Shown one piece after another: positions 44,341-55,484 of a DNA stretch of 64,000 nucleotides. Both the position numbers and the translations under genes were made by a program. The DNA is taken from the NCBI GenBank assembly GCA_031769625.1, contig JAUIMM010000637.1:2333501-2397500 (forward strand). The letters are read 5' to 3'. This DNA is from Taudactylus pleione. Its lineage: Eukaryota > Chordata > Amphibia > Anura > Myobatrachidae. The notes below the pieces were generated by a model, which made no database searches, was not told the DNA's origin, and was given only the letters and a program-made list of their open reading frames with translations. Position 1 is the first letter of the stretch. Each line of letters starts with the position of its first letter.

Positions 44341-44978
44341 TACACGACACACCTTTAGAGAATGTGGATGTGACTTTTTATACGGATGGGAGTTGTCATA
44401 GACAAATAGACACAGGTGATTTATGTACAGGTTATGCTGTTGTAAATGACACAGACATCATAGAAGCTAAACCTCTTGGTCCTCCTCACTCAACCCAGGT
44501 GGCAGAGTTAGTAGCACTAACTAGAGCATGTGAACTGGCAGCAAGCAAATCTGCTAACATTTACATTGACTCGAGGGACGCGTTCGGGGTGGTGCACGAT
44601 TCTGGGGCTCTATGGCATCTGAGAAATTTTATGACAGCAGCAGGCACACCAGTTGCACATTCCTGACACATAAAACATCTTTTAGAAGCAATCCAACTGC
44701 CCAAAGCGGTGGCAGTAATTAAATGTAAAGCCCATACATGTGAGGATGATCCGGTGTCACTGGGCAACAACAGAGCTGATGAAGCTGCAAAATGGGCAGC
44801 AGGGTTAAAAATGTTTTCTCCCACTGAAAAAATTATGTCTTTCCAAACAATTGATATGCTGAAATTAATTGAGATGCAAAATTTGTGTTCAATTCAGGAA
44901 AAGTCCATTTGGAAGTCCAAGGGATGTGGGCAAGAGTCCTCCGGGCTCTGGAGGGACGGACAAGGTAAACCACAGTAG
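44341..44978 (+). pseudogene. pol: RNase H domain, one in-frame stop
   Basis: FYTDGSCHRQ, QVAELVALTRACELA and IYIDSRDAFGVVHD carry three of the acidic active-site residues. A TGA at 44664-44666 interrupts the frame; the same frame then resumes with AVIKCKAHTCEDDPVSLGNN and RADEAAKW, with the last acidic residue. Retention of a separate RNase H with its basic-loop region is usual in gamma-type viruses. Confidence 0.88.
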
Positions 44979-44984
44979 CCCCCA

Positions 44985-46013
44985 AGGCATATTACCGCAG
45001 CCTGGCTGAGGCAGCACACGGTCTGACTCATCTGGGAAACAAGGTATGTGCAAGTTGGTGAGAGCATACTGGTGCGCACCAGGTTTTTCTTCACAAGCAG
45101 AAAAGATAGCAATGTCCTGTCTGACCTGCTTGAGGAAGAACATAGGGAAAGCGATCCCTACCGAACCTTCCCACATTCCACCGACTGATGGACCTTTCCA
45201 GGTGATACAATTTGATTTCATCCAATTACCACCCTGCAGGAATCTTAAGTATGTATTAGTGTGCACTGATGTATTTTCTAATTTGGTTCAGGACTACCCA
45301 GCGGCCACTAATACTGCTGTGTTTACTGCCAAGAAAATAGTTCAGGAATTTGTATGCAGGTACGGTATCCCTAAAATCATTGAGAGTGACAGGGGTACTC
45401 ATTTCACAGGTGATGTTTTTCAAAATATGTGTAAGCTGATGGGTATTAATAGCCAACTTCACACCTCCTACCGACCGCAAGCCAGTGCCAAGGTAGAGAG
45501 GATGAACGGGACTATTAAAAATAAGTTAAGTAAAATCATGGCAGAGACTGGACTAGGATGGCCAGAAGCGTTACCTTTGGTCCTACATAGCATAAGGACC
45601 ACTCCTAGACCCCTCTAAATCTGTCCCCATTTGAAATACTGTTCAGTAGACAACCTCATTTGATTATAAGTCCACAGGAAGACTTGAAGGGTAACAACTA
45701 GATAACTGTAAAGTATCTTATATCAATGAGTAATCAAATTGTTGTCCCATGATATGCCTGAAACTAACTGTCATGATGTTGAACCAGGAGAATATGTTAT
45801 GATCAGAAATTTCTTGCGTTCAGGTTTGACTGATCAGTGGGAAGGTCCATACCAGGTGCTGCTGACAAGTACTACATCTTTGAAGGTGGCTGAGAGAGAT
45901 ACCTGGGTCCATTCCACTCACTGCAAAAAGGTCAATCTACTGGTGGAGAAACAAGTCGGAGACAAGGCTGACAGCGTGGACCTGTCGCTCGCGAGCTTGT
46001 TCCGGGAGGATTG
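44985..46013 (+). pseudogene. pol: Integrase, frameshifted
   Basis: The zinc-binding part is seen as AHGLTHLGNK in one frame and CLTCLRKN in the next, with a shift near 45040. The core has FDFIQLPP (first Asp), IESDRGTHFTG (second Asp) and AKVERMNGTIKNK (Glu). The reading shifts again near 45615, where the frame closes after IRTTPRPL. The C-terminal part (45739-46013) has [18 protein letters not shown] and [10 protein letters not shown], the GPY/F module of gamma and epsilon-type integrases. Confidence 0.9.
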
Positions 46014-46069
46014 AAAAGGTCGTAGTGAGATACCTGAACTAAGAGAAATTTGCAGGTATTGTTGTTACA

Positions 46070-47869
46070 ATGGACGGGCCTGCTGTGTTCATTTTCATAT
46101 TCTCTTTTAGAGTGTTCACCATCCTGGTCGGTTCGGGAATATCCAGTTTCTGTGATGGAAGACCGATTGAGGAAATGGGAGCGGATGGCAGTGCTGATGG
46201 AGTGGAGTCAGGAGGAGTGCAATGCCAATCAGGGGAGTGTCTGACCAATCTTAGTACTGTTATTGTTAAGAGAGCTGTCATTCCGGATAGTCGGGGATGG
46301 TGTGGAGGTTTATCGCCTGAAGATTCCTGTATTTGTGAGCTTTGTGGGTCCCTAGTTGATGAGAACTGTATCCAACGGTGCCAACCTAAATATAACCCGT
46401 ACTGGGGTGGGTATCCTTTAGAGGATTATCATAGCATGGTAGGCAAAGTGTTAAATCAAACTGATTGCTGGGTGTGTTCACATGTGCCACAGGGACAGCA
46501 TAATGTAGGGTTGGTGCCATTTCTGCTGAATATCACGGAAATTTTAGAATTACAAAAAGGGAAAACATTGGATGGAAAATTTCTCTCATCCAAACCACCT
46601 CATTTCAAACTATATCAATTCCAAGTAGATAGATCACTTTTGTGTTTAAACATAACCAACTCCAATAAACCCAGGAGTTGGGAAGTGATGGGGAATAATC
46701 AGACGATGACCTTCTCACAAAGAGCTGATAATGAGTCCATAAACCATGATCTGTTACGCTCAATTAAATCTAGTGGGATACATTTTAGGTATCGGTATAC
46801 ATTGAGTTCCACCAAAGAAATTATTGGTAAGGTGCCAGATGGTTATTGTGCTAAAATAATACAGCCAGAAAGTTGCATGTACCAGATGGAAGACCAAGAA
46901 ATAGGATTGTTTGCAAGGGAAATGTGCTTAATGATAATGATGCATACCGTTCCTTATGTTCTCCCTGATAATGTATATTTTGTATGTGGAAGAAAAGCGT
47001 ATAAGTGGCTCTCCCCGAGTTCCGAAGGTTTGTGTTACCTGGGAAGAGTAGTCCCAGAAGTTATGACCCTCACACATGTGGAAATGCTTGGTATACATAA
47101 CAACACACCGTCACCATATCTTCACACACAATATGAACACAGAGGCAAACGAAATATGATACCTGGTGACGTGCACAAAGCCACTCAGTTAATTAGTGAG
47201 ACAGCTGGCTTTCAAGTTTTAGTCGCATTGGATCCCACCAGGATCGCTCGGGGTACATTAAACTTTAGATATATTCAGGAACTTGCTAAATTGATAGATA
47301 ATATCACCGAGATGTATGATGACACATTCAGGTATACAGGGAGAAAATTGCAAGCATACAAGAAAGGACTGGTGTAACACAGGCTAGTGTTAAATTATTT
47401 AACTGCTGTTACTGGAGGGTATTGCGTAACATTGGCCACCCAATTTGGAGTAAAATGTTGCACCTATGTCACCAATGATACCAGCAACCCCAAGGAGGCG
47501 ATAGACCGGAAGATGGATGAAATTATGCAGCTAAAATGGGAGTTTCGTAAGAACCATAATGCTTCAGTGGCTGAAGTAAGGGAGAAGATAGAAGGATGGG
47601 TTTCATGGCTGAACCCAGTGAAATGGTTCTCAGGTCTAGGGGAATGGGTCCAGGAAATTATCGCCAGTATAGGCAACTTCTTAATCCTTATACTGATTGT
47701 CATCATAATAATTGGCATATGTGTCCGGTGTGTTCCTATTGTGTTGAAGTGTGGAAAATGTAAAAATAGAGTAAAACGAAAGAACGAAATTATGATGGTG
47801 GTCAGTATGAATACCGAGGTAAATACAGAACTGCATTACAACCCTGAACTAGGAAATACCATCATTTAA
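46070..47869 (+). pseudogene. env: env (surface and transmembrane), single in-frame stop
   Basis: ATG at 46070 opens a hydrophobic signal-peptide-like start (MDGPAVFIFIFSFRVFTILV). The surface part has CWVC at residues 133-136, the motif that links to the transmembrane part in gamma-type envelopes, and many Asn-X-Ser/Thr sites. RGKR (codons 47141-47152, residues 358-361) is a furin-type cleavage site. One TAA at 47375-47377 breaks the frame, and the same frame continues to 47869 with a CX10CC motif, a coiled-coil-like region and a membrane anchor rich in Ile/Leu at about 47675-47730. Env is the least damaged gene of the provirus. Confidence 0.9.
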
Positions 47870-48188
47870 TGTATTATATTTAGACATACATAGAATGTAT
47901 TATTGAAATGTTATTTTTAAAAACACCTCAGATAATGTAAAGTCTCAATTCCCCTTCAAGACTGCCTTTATAGGACCGGTGTATCCCCACACCTTTCACA
48001 TGATCTTCCAAGATCTGCGGTGTGCGTATAATAGTAGTTTTATGTCCCCACTCAGAGACACATTATTGATGGATTAACACCCACCTTGTGCCATCCCATA
48101 ATAACACTAAATAGTATATAAATGTAAGCCTAAATTATATTTTAAAATCAGATTGTGATAGCATGTTGTTCGCTATCAAAGGGTGGAC
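47870..48188 (+). other. Post-env region with polypurine tract
   Basis: Noncoding. AAAGGGTGGA at 48178-48187 stands one base before the 3' LTR and is the best plus-strand primer candidate. Confidence 0.65.
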
Positions 48189-49533
48189 TGTCGAAGCTGG
48201 ATTATTGGCTGAGACAAGATCAGTTTAAAATTGAATCGCAGAGACACCATCGCCATAAGTTACGGCGATTCACCAAAAGCCCATTTCATGACTTTAGGTA
48301 GTTTGGGTGCTCTGGATAAAGTGTATATTATTATAATTCCCTTAAAGGATATATTTCAGAAATGGCTGTACAGTATGTCAAAATTGGATTGCATTAGCTG
48401 AACAGAGCAAATGGCCACGTGACAACTAGCTTGTGTAGACAAGCTTCCTTTACATAACGTCTGGTCTCACTCCAGGTGGCCCTGCTCGAATACAGCAAGA
48501 GGGTCATTTGTAGCACCTTACATTAGCAGGCTTCCTGCAATAAAATACCTTCAAAGCCAAGAGTGTTATCTGAGGTTTGGGTCTTGTAGCTGTGCTAATT
48601 TGCATTTACACAGGAACCTGGGAGAACAAAGGATTGTACTTTTGAGCCTGGGAAGGGTGGGGGCTGCTGAGAGAGGGGGGCGTGTGGAACTATAAGGCTC
48701 AGCATTCCACACTGCTAGCCGAGATTTAAGTGCACCATTTCTCATACACACATTAATACGCACAATTGCGCTGGTAACTAATCGCATATTAGCGAATGCA
48801 TAAGATCCTGTATGAAACGCTGTTTATTAGCTTCATGCGCACGCATCTGCCCCAAGTTAACAAGCGTCTTTAGATCACACCCCACATACTTACACATTAC
48901 ATATTCACATAAAAGGTTTAATAAGCTTTAAGGTATAAGATTCAAGTATGCACATTTACCATAATTGCTATGAAATAAAGGTTATCTCTTATCTAAGGTT
49001 TTATACGTGATAAGTAAGCCATGTTTGGAATTGTACTGATGCTTACTCTCTCAACAGTATTCCGGTACCATCGGTGTGGAGATCGCATCATGCATTCTCA
49101 ACTTATAGACCGCAGAGACTTCAAGCAACAAAATGTACATAATATGAACAACTGTTATGATGATTGCATGAAGCAGGAAACCAGAGACCCCCAGTTGTTA
49201 GAGGCTGGGTTGTGTCTATTTGAATCAACCTGTTAAATGCCTTGTAACATATGCCCTCCCTGTTAGGCCCAATGGTATTAGCAACAAACTTCTCTATTGT
49301 GTTGTTTATTTCTGGGGGGTATAAATATGCTCTGACCCTGGGTTCCTAGTTTTTGTGCTGAATGCTGATTGACGAGGAGTTTCTTGCTGATGCCTACATC
49401 TGGTCCAGAGCGCTGCGTATGTATAATTGTACTTGGGTCTGTATAATCTCTTTGCGCTAAGATTATATGAGGATCATAGCGTGTAACTGCTGTACTTTTA
49501 TTTGAATACTTTGTGTTTTGGAACCACATGTTC
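48189..49533 (+). repeat. 3' LTR, internally deleted and truncated
   Basis: Begins TGTCGAAGCTGGATTATTGG. Lacks 123 bp present in the 5' LTR; the join falls at ACCATC, which flanks the missing piece in the other copy. Ends abruptly after GAACCACATGTTC, where sequence of a GATTCAG-ended MITE begins, so the last 130 bases or so and the target duplication are gone. TATAAATA stands at 49320-49327. A 71-codon frame (49021-49236) is open here but closed by a stop in the 5' copy. Confidence 0.88.
49320..49327 (+). promoter_or_regulatory. LTR TATA box (3')
   Basis: TATAAATA in the same context as the 5' copy. It could in principle drive transcription to the right, but the LTR lacks its 3' portion. 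Confidence 0.75.
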
Positions 49534-49844
49534 CCATGGGAACGCCTACCGTCTGGGGCCGGCCCCACTGACTAGTGATGTCAGTGGGAGTGCTTTCGGC
49601 TCTGATAGAGCCAAAAGCACTCCAGGGCTTGCGGCAGACGAGACCCTACCACAAGGGTCTCGTCGCAAGCCCGATGGTCGCGATGGTCTTGACCATTGCG
49701 ACCATCTTTTTGGCCGCTCGCTATAGCTGTGGGTGGTCACCCACAGCTATGCGAGCAGCCAGGAGGCCGCTCAACAAAAAAGAGAGGGAGGGCACTGATT
49801 CAGAGCGAGCGCTCTGAAAGAGCGTCCGGCTCTGAATCAGGCCC
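49529..49844. mobile_element. GATTCAG-ended MITE, subfamily A, left half missing
   Basis: Starts inside the TGTTCCCATGGGAACG palindrome and ends CGGCTCTGAATCAGGCCC. Contains GGTCGCGATGGTCTTGACC and the GTGGGTGGTCACCCAC hairpin. The first five bases (TGTTC) are shared with the retroviral LTR at the join. Confidence 0.8.
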
Positions 49845-49991
49845 TCAGTCCCAACACAGTGTTAGTTTTGCGATTTTTATTTTTATTCACTGTAGGTTAT
49901 TCTTTATTCCAAACAAGCATATATCAGTACTGACACAAAACAGGTAATTGTACATGAACAATGATTCTAACAACTCGTTCAATTTGTAGTT

Positions 49992-50262
49992 TATTTATTA
50001 CCAGTTATTTATATAGCGCACACATATTCCGCAGCGCTTTCCGGATGATATTTGGCTATTCACATCAGTCCCTGCCCCAGAGGAGCTTACACTCTATATT
50101 CCCTACCACATACACACTAGGGTTATTTTTGTTGGGGGCCAATTAACCTATCAGTATAATTTTGGTGTGGGAGAGAAAACCCGGAGTATCCGGAGGAAAC
50201 CCATGCAAGCACAGGGAGAATATACAATCTCCACACAGTTCGGGCCATAGCGGGAATTGAGA
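49992..50262 (-). mobile_element. tRNA-derived SINE family, partial copy
   Basis: Reads on the plus strand as TTATTTATTACCAGTTATTT, ATATAGCGCACACATATTCC, GAGCTTACACTCTATATTCC, ACACACTAGGGTT and GAGAAAACCCGGAGTATCCG, then breaks off at the degraded B box (GCGGGAATTGAGA). The second copy at 52255-52968 keeps the tRNA-like head, which shows that the family is read from the minus strand. Confidence 0.7.
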
Positions 50263-50263
50263 T

Positions 50264-50623
50264 GAAGTGACCGTTAGGGAAGGGTGACGGGGGGGTTGGT
50301 TGGCGGAACGCAGACGTGCGTCTGCATTTGAACACCGTTACAGAGGCGTGCATAATTAAGCCTATACAATTGCATACGCAGCCAGAGATCTAGATGGCGA
50401 CAGGAAGTTTGTGCGGCAGGTCATGGTCAACCACAACTGTGTGTATGGGTCCGATGTTACTCCATGTTACCGATGTTCTTGCTGACTTGCCGATGTATGT
50501 AATGAGAAGTGGGAGTCTTGGTATAGCGCTGCGGTTGCCGTGCGATTGTATTCATTAGCATATTTTCGCATTGAGCGGGTGTGCGTGCGAAGGCGGCCTT
50601 GCAATCCGTGCTGAATCAGGCCC
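50264..50623. mobile_element. GATTCAG-ended MITE, subfamily B, left end missing
   Basis: CGCAGACGTGCGTCTGCATT, GTGCATAATTAAGCC and the right end CGTGCTGAATCAGGCCC. It abuts the SINE copy at 50262. Confidence 0.65.
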
Positions 50624-51610
50624 TTAGCGTGTGAGGCAGCCTTAGATAGTCCCAGTTACATAAGCCGGGCGCCTTGACCCATTTCCAGTGGATATAAAAT
50701 GTCTGCACACCCTTTTTTGAAATTGCAGGGTTTTGTAATGTAAACCCTCAAATCAAGATAATGTCAGATCTTTAATGTGACCCTGCAACCAATAACAAGC
50801 AAGTTAAGAGCAAATAAGGCAATTTTAAGGAAAATATGAAACCTACAATACCCCTGGTCACATTCGGATATTTTTGCTAATTTTTTGTTGTGGTTTCGGA
50901 GATGCTTTTATTATATGATCAACAATTGTTAGTGTACAAACATGAAATAATAACGATGTTATTGCATACTAAATCCAAAGCCAAGGATTTGTTAGAACAG
51001 TTCTATAACAAGTAAATAATACAATCTAAAACATTTTGGTGAAAGAGTGGTACAAAAAGTACCCAGTGATTCATTATTATAACAGAGTATTCCAAGTAGA
51101 TCATGAGGCATTTTGTAATCAATACTCAAGGGTACATAACATTGGATAATTGAACCTTTGAGATAACCTCTGATAGTTGCATCAGATAATGTACATGCAT
51201 GCATGTGGGGGGAGGGGGGGTATAAAATGACAAAGTAATATAAACCTGATAGGATATAACATGAAGTGAGTGAGTCTTGAGCAATGTATATACAGAGGAG
51301 AGGGAAACTCAGAATACATACAGTAGGTAGATGAGTAGCAGGCCTGACAACAATTACAGTCACAGCTGGACCTGTGGATTATCTAATAATATACGTCTCT
51401 TATTTGATGTGTCTGTATCCTTCTTGATTTCTGCTCATTGCACCTCTCTGTACATGTTGCTTATTTGCAAAAGTAAATTAAGGAAATTAAAATAAATGAA
51501 ACATTTTGACTAGTGAAGATCTGAGCCTACGTTCTTTGTGAGATTTTTCCTGGTCACTATTAAAGGGCCCTACAGAGAACCACAGAAATCTTACCCGAAC
51601 AATGAACAGT
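50624..51610. other. No gene seen
   Basis: A/T-rich unique-looking sequence. Confidence 0.4.
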
Positions 51611-52115
51611 GGGCCCGATTCATTACGGATCGCAGCTGCAACAGCGTACGCAAATCGGCCAATGGTGCGTACTGTGTGAGTTGGCATTGTGATCGCACTG
51701 CGATCACCTACGCAGAAAGAAAGCCATGGCAGATCAAGGGACGGGACATCAGCGCTTGGGGGTGGTGACGGGGGTGTGGTCAGAGTAAACGCAGGCATGC
51801 CTGTCCGTTTGAACGGCATTGCATGGGCGTTCATAAATTAGTCACTGCGACGACATATGCAGCTTGTGTACTCACTGCGTGCGACGAGGTTAGCAATTTC
51901 TGCGGCAGGTCAGACCTGCTGTAATTGTGCGTGAGGGTCCGATGTTACTCGATGTTCCTGATGTATACGCAGGACAGCGAGGTATTACGGATGTGAGATA
52001 GCGTTAGTGAGAGTCTCTATGCTGGCTGTGCGACTGCAGTCATAGGCATATTTTCGCAGCAGACCTGCGTAATGGCAGCGGCTATCACAACAGCGATCTG
52101 TAATGAATGAGGCCC
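51611..52115. mobile_element. MITE related to subfamily B, GATTCATTACGG ends
   Basis: GGGCCCGATTCATTACGGAT at the left and ATCTGTAATGAATGAGGCCC at the right are inverted repeats. GGACCGATCGC-type and GCAGGCATGCCTGTCCG blocks relate it to subfamily B. The flanking bases are AGT and ATT, so the target duplication is uncertain. Confidence 0.75.
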
Positions 52116-52254
52116 ATTGTCCTCTTACTAAGACAGCAGTTTCTTTTCTTCTTTCTAGTGGGGAGATTTTGTGCATCAACAACGTGGCGCTGCCTGTCTC
52201 AGGGTCAGCAGATTTGGCGATATTGCTCTAGGTAAGTAATATTTTGTAAATATA

Positions 52255-52968
52255 TTATTTATTTATTACCACTTCTTTAAATAGCGCACACATATTCCAC
52301 AGCGCTTTACAGAGAATATTTGGCCATACACATCAGTCCCAGAGGAGCTTACAATCTATGGGCCTGGTTCAGCAAGGATCGCTGATGCGATCGCGGCAGC
52401 AAGTGCGTACGCAGTTCTGCTGCGAAATTAGGCAAACGACTGCGATCACAATGCTGCCGCAGCACAACATAAGGTCGCCCTCTTCTCTTTACTCACGTCC
52501 ATAATACCTTGCAAATCTGCGAAAACATCGGTACCATCGAGTATCATCGGAGCGCCACGCACAATTAAGGCAGGTCAGACCTCAATCACAAACTGCTAAA
52601 CTTTCTGTCGGTATCTAGAGCTCAGGCTGCGTATGCCGTCGTAGGGGCTTAATTATGCACGCCCCTGTAACAGCGTTCAAATGCACTGACACGCCTGCGT
52701 TCACTCGACCCCCCCCCCCCGTCACCACCCACCATCACTCTGCAATGGGTCTGCGTACACACTGCAATCTCTTTCCCGTTCGCAGTGGCTAGTTCGCGCA
52801 CTGCGATGCATGCGCATGTGCAGATCAGGCCCTATGTTCCCTACCACATACACACTAGGGTTAATACACATATACACAGGGAGAATATGGCTGTAGTGGG
52901 AATCGAACCCACAACCTCAGTGCTGTGCGGCAGTAATGCTAACCATTACACCATCTGTGCTGCCCAAT
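52255..52968 (-). mobile_element. tRNA-derived SINE, interrupted by a MITE
   Basis: On the minus strand the head reads GGGCAGCACAGATGGTGTAA, TGGTTAGCATTACTGCC and GGGTTCGATTCC, that is an A-box-like TGGTGTAATGG and a B box GGTTCGATTCC of a tRNA-type RNA polymerase III promoter. The body matches 49992-50262 (ATAGCGCACACATATTCCAC, GAGGAGCTTACAATCTATG and ACACACTAGGGTT). The copy is split at 52360 by the MITE 52360-52832, which duplicated TAT. It is a retroposed repeat and not a tRNA gene: the cloverleaf arms do not pair well. Confidence 0.8.
52360..52832. mobile_element. GATTCAG-ended MITE, subfamily B (TSD TAT), nested in a SINE
   Basis: Begins GGGCCTGGTTCAGCAAGGAT and ends GCAGATCAGGCCC. TAT flanks both sides (52357-52359 and 52833-52835), and the SINE reads continuously across when the insert is skipped. 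Interior GACACGCCTGCGTTCACTCG and AATTATGCACGCCCCTGTAA are B motifs. Confidence 0.85.
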
Positions 52969-54008
52969 ATAGTTGATTACAGTAGAATTCGTTTTTAAAA
53001 GAGGGCAAACGAGAGATAATAACTTGCCCTCAACAAGTTATATACTATTTATGACACATGGAAAGTTATCTATATATAAATATGTTTTATATTGGAGCAG
53101 CATTTATGTTGCAACATCAGCTATGTTGCATCTATCATAACTTACTGTAGTTTTAAAGACTAAAAATGCAAGTTATCAAGTGGAAATAAGGTTTTGTGTA
53201 ATGGCATCTGTCATTACCTGTAAGTTTCTCTTTTCTCCTTTGGATTGGCTAATTCAGAGATGTACCTAAACCCAATGTTTACACACATCTACGATGTCTG
53301 TAGATATGCACATGTACAGAAGCCGCACTGAGCATGTGCAGATGCGGGGCCATGAGGTCACTTGCAGTGCCACAAAAGCTGCGGCATGACTGACATGCTA
53401 CTGGTGTTTGGGGGGCGGAGACAGGAAGCGTTACAGGAAACGTAGCTTCACTGGCCCCGGCTGCATTATGTAACGGGACATCGTGAGTAATCGGAGATCT
53501 ACTCAGGTGTCCGATAGTCACGCAGTTGATCCATTATTGCGGCAACAAAGTCGTCGAGGCCTGTGAAACTGCGTATAAGGATGCAGTCGCTGGCTGTGAC
53601 ATGCCCACAAAATGGCCCCGCCATGTATTCCACCCTCCCATTAGCCCACACAAATGGACACTGCCTGTCAGTCATCCTGCATCCTAATCCTCGCTGCGAC
53701 CACCATCTGGACACAGAGTAAAGCATTGTCAAGACAATTGGAAAATACTGCAGACAGGCAAATATATCAAAATACAATCAGGAAGAAACACATAAATAGA
53801 TTGCGCGGGGTACAGAGAAGACATTGTAATACAGTGGGTTTAAATGCCAAAAACTTTGCCTTTATAAAAAAACAATATAGTAAAGAGAGGTGTGGTTGGA
53901 GGGGGGATAAATGGTGCGAATCCAACAATCACGTTGGGTAAAAGGTGTATAGCTGCTAAATGTGCTCCACAGGGAGTTAAATATAAAAAGAACCAAAAAC
54001 AATACAAT
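52969..54008. other. No gene recognised
   Basis: Sequence near 53255-53480 loosely resembles subfamily-B MITEs (ATTCAGAGATGTACC and AGTCACGCAGTTG). Frames at 53499-53777 (minus) and 53654-53941 (plus) have no family motifs. Confidence 0.4.
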
Positions 54009-54958
54009 GGACCTGGCTCAGAGCCACATGCAATGCCGATGTTCGCGGAGTTGAGTGATTTTTTTGCTACTGAGCGTGCACAAAATCCCTAAAATCTCCT
54101 TTGGTGCACGCGTTGCACAGAGTGTACACAAAGGCGCTGCTGCGAATGAGATGCACTGTATTAGAGATGTCTTGGAAAAGTGCTGGGCGTTCCCAGGCGG
54201 TGACTAAACAGATGCACAGAGACGGTCAGTCTTATCGGCGTGTTATGAGTGTCGCGGGTATGTCGCCAACAGTGATTGCGTACAGATGCTCAATCATTTA
54301 CATTAGAGGCCATACTCAGACAAATAATCTACACCAGCCATAGGGTTGGTGCACAAGGAGGTAACGTTTATCTTAGGCCACTTGCTGAGATGTGCATTCT
54401 TTGCCACAGTAACCATCAGTGTGAGAGTGGGAAAGAGATGACCAACACTGGAACTCAAATTCCAAACACTAAATTTAGCAGAAAGGTACAGGGTGCAAAG
54501 CTGGAGGTGAAATGTTTGATTGATAAACAAGAGCACACGGTTTTAAATCTGCCCATGCGTCCTAGACGCACTGCGCATGCGTTCCGATGTTTACTGCCGG
54601 TGGACACATATTGGAATTGCATGGAGAGCCATGCAATTTCGATAGGCGTCCCTGGGCGGTGACGGTATCATCGGAGGTATGCCTATGTCAGGGACTGCGT
54701 CAAAAGATGCGGTTCCACAGGCACCAGCAGCCATGCACCACCAAACATGCTGCTCAACCAGGGGGTTGGTCTAATGTCCGATGGTGCAGCCAACATCTGC
54801 TTGACATTGCGACTTTCAATGCACCACAGCGGATTAGAGCAGCAGTGGGTTGTGCATCTCATGTAGGAATCCCATTGGCTACAGCATTAGCCTGAACTTG
54901 CAGTAGCAGATGCGCCAAAACTCACAGCCACTACTGCACCTCTGTCTAAATCAGGCCC
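54009..54958. mobile_element. GATTCAG-ended MITE, subfamily B, enlarged or composite
   Basis: GGACCTGGCTCAGAGCCACA at the left and TGTCTAAATCAGGCCC at the right. The middle (54300-54560) is unlike other copies and may be another insertion. Similar motifs GTTCCCAGGCGGTGACTAAA and GCGTCCCTGGGCGGTGACGG occur twice, suggesting a duplicated interior. Confidence 0.55.
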
Positions 54959-54959
54959 T

Positions 54960-55480
54960 TTGTTCCAGAAACACCGGATCTCTGGGCACGGCCGCATGTT
55001 GTGAATTTCATCCGCATTTGCTGCGTTGCACTTTGGACCATTGTTTGTACCCCAAGAAACATGCAGACGTTGTGCTTGTGAGACGTACAGTATCTGTGGA
55101 AGGACTTGTACCTCTTGCAGTTTAAATGAACCCAGAGTTTTTAATACTTTAGCAGTGTGAGCGAGCAAAGCGGAGACATCAGGAAAATGTTTTGTTCACG
55201 CTAAGTTTAAAGAACTGCATAAATTACCAGGGTCCCTTAGCTGTCAGATCCGGTTAAAGAAATGTAATACGACAATGTATTTGAGGTGAGAAAACGTATA
55301 AGAAAACCAGGAGCTTCAGTGGTGACAATAGAACGATCCGCAATATGGGAAGATTTACTTGTTACAAAGTGACGCAGTTGTAATTACACAAAGAAATGGG
55401 AATGGGGATATTAAACCATTCTCTCAGGTTTTTGTTAAGACAGTATAGAGCCTCCAGGGTCATACACATCATAGATGGCT
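54960..55480. other. No gene seen
   Basis: Unique-looking sequence without splice-flanked coding. Confidence 0.4.
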
Positions 55481-55484
55481 CTTA

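Larger units (their letters stand above)
38033..49533 (+). mobile_element. Endogenous retrovirus, gammaretrovirus-like, defective provirus
   Basis: Order: 5' LTR (38033 to about 39641), primer site 39643, leader, gag (40473-42358), pro-pol (42449-46013), env (46070-47869), polypurine tract 48178-48187, 3' LTR (48189-49533, truncated). Class I (gamma-like) assignment rests on gag and pro in the same frame across a stop, a single CCHC knuckle, the GPY-type integrase tail, CWVC in the surface protein and a double-cysteine motif in the transmembrane protein. All coding regions carry stops or shifts. By eye the LTRs differ at roughly 2-4% of aligned sites, so the insertion is not ancient. The right target duplication is lost with the LTR end. 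Confidence 0.93.

Noticed and set aside
52892..52964. Possible tRNA gene on the minus strand
   Set aside because: A and B boxes are present but the arms do not form a cloverleaf, and the same sequence continues into a SINE body.
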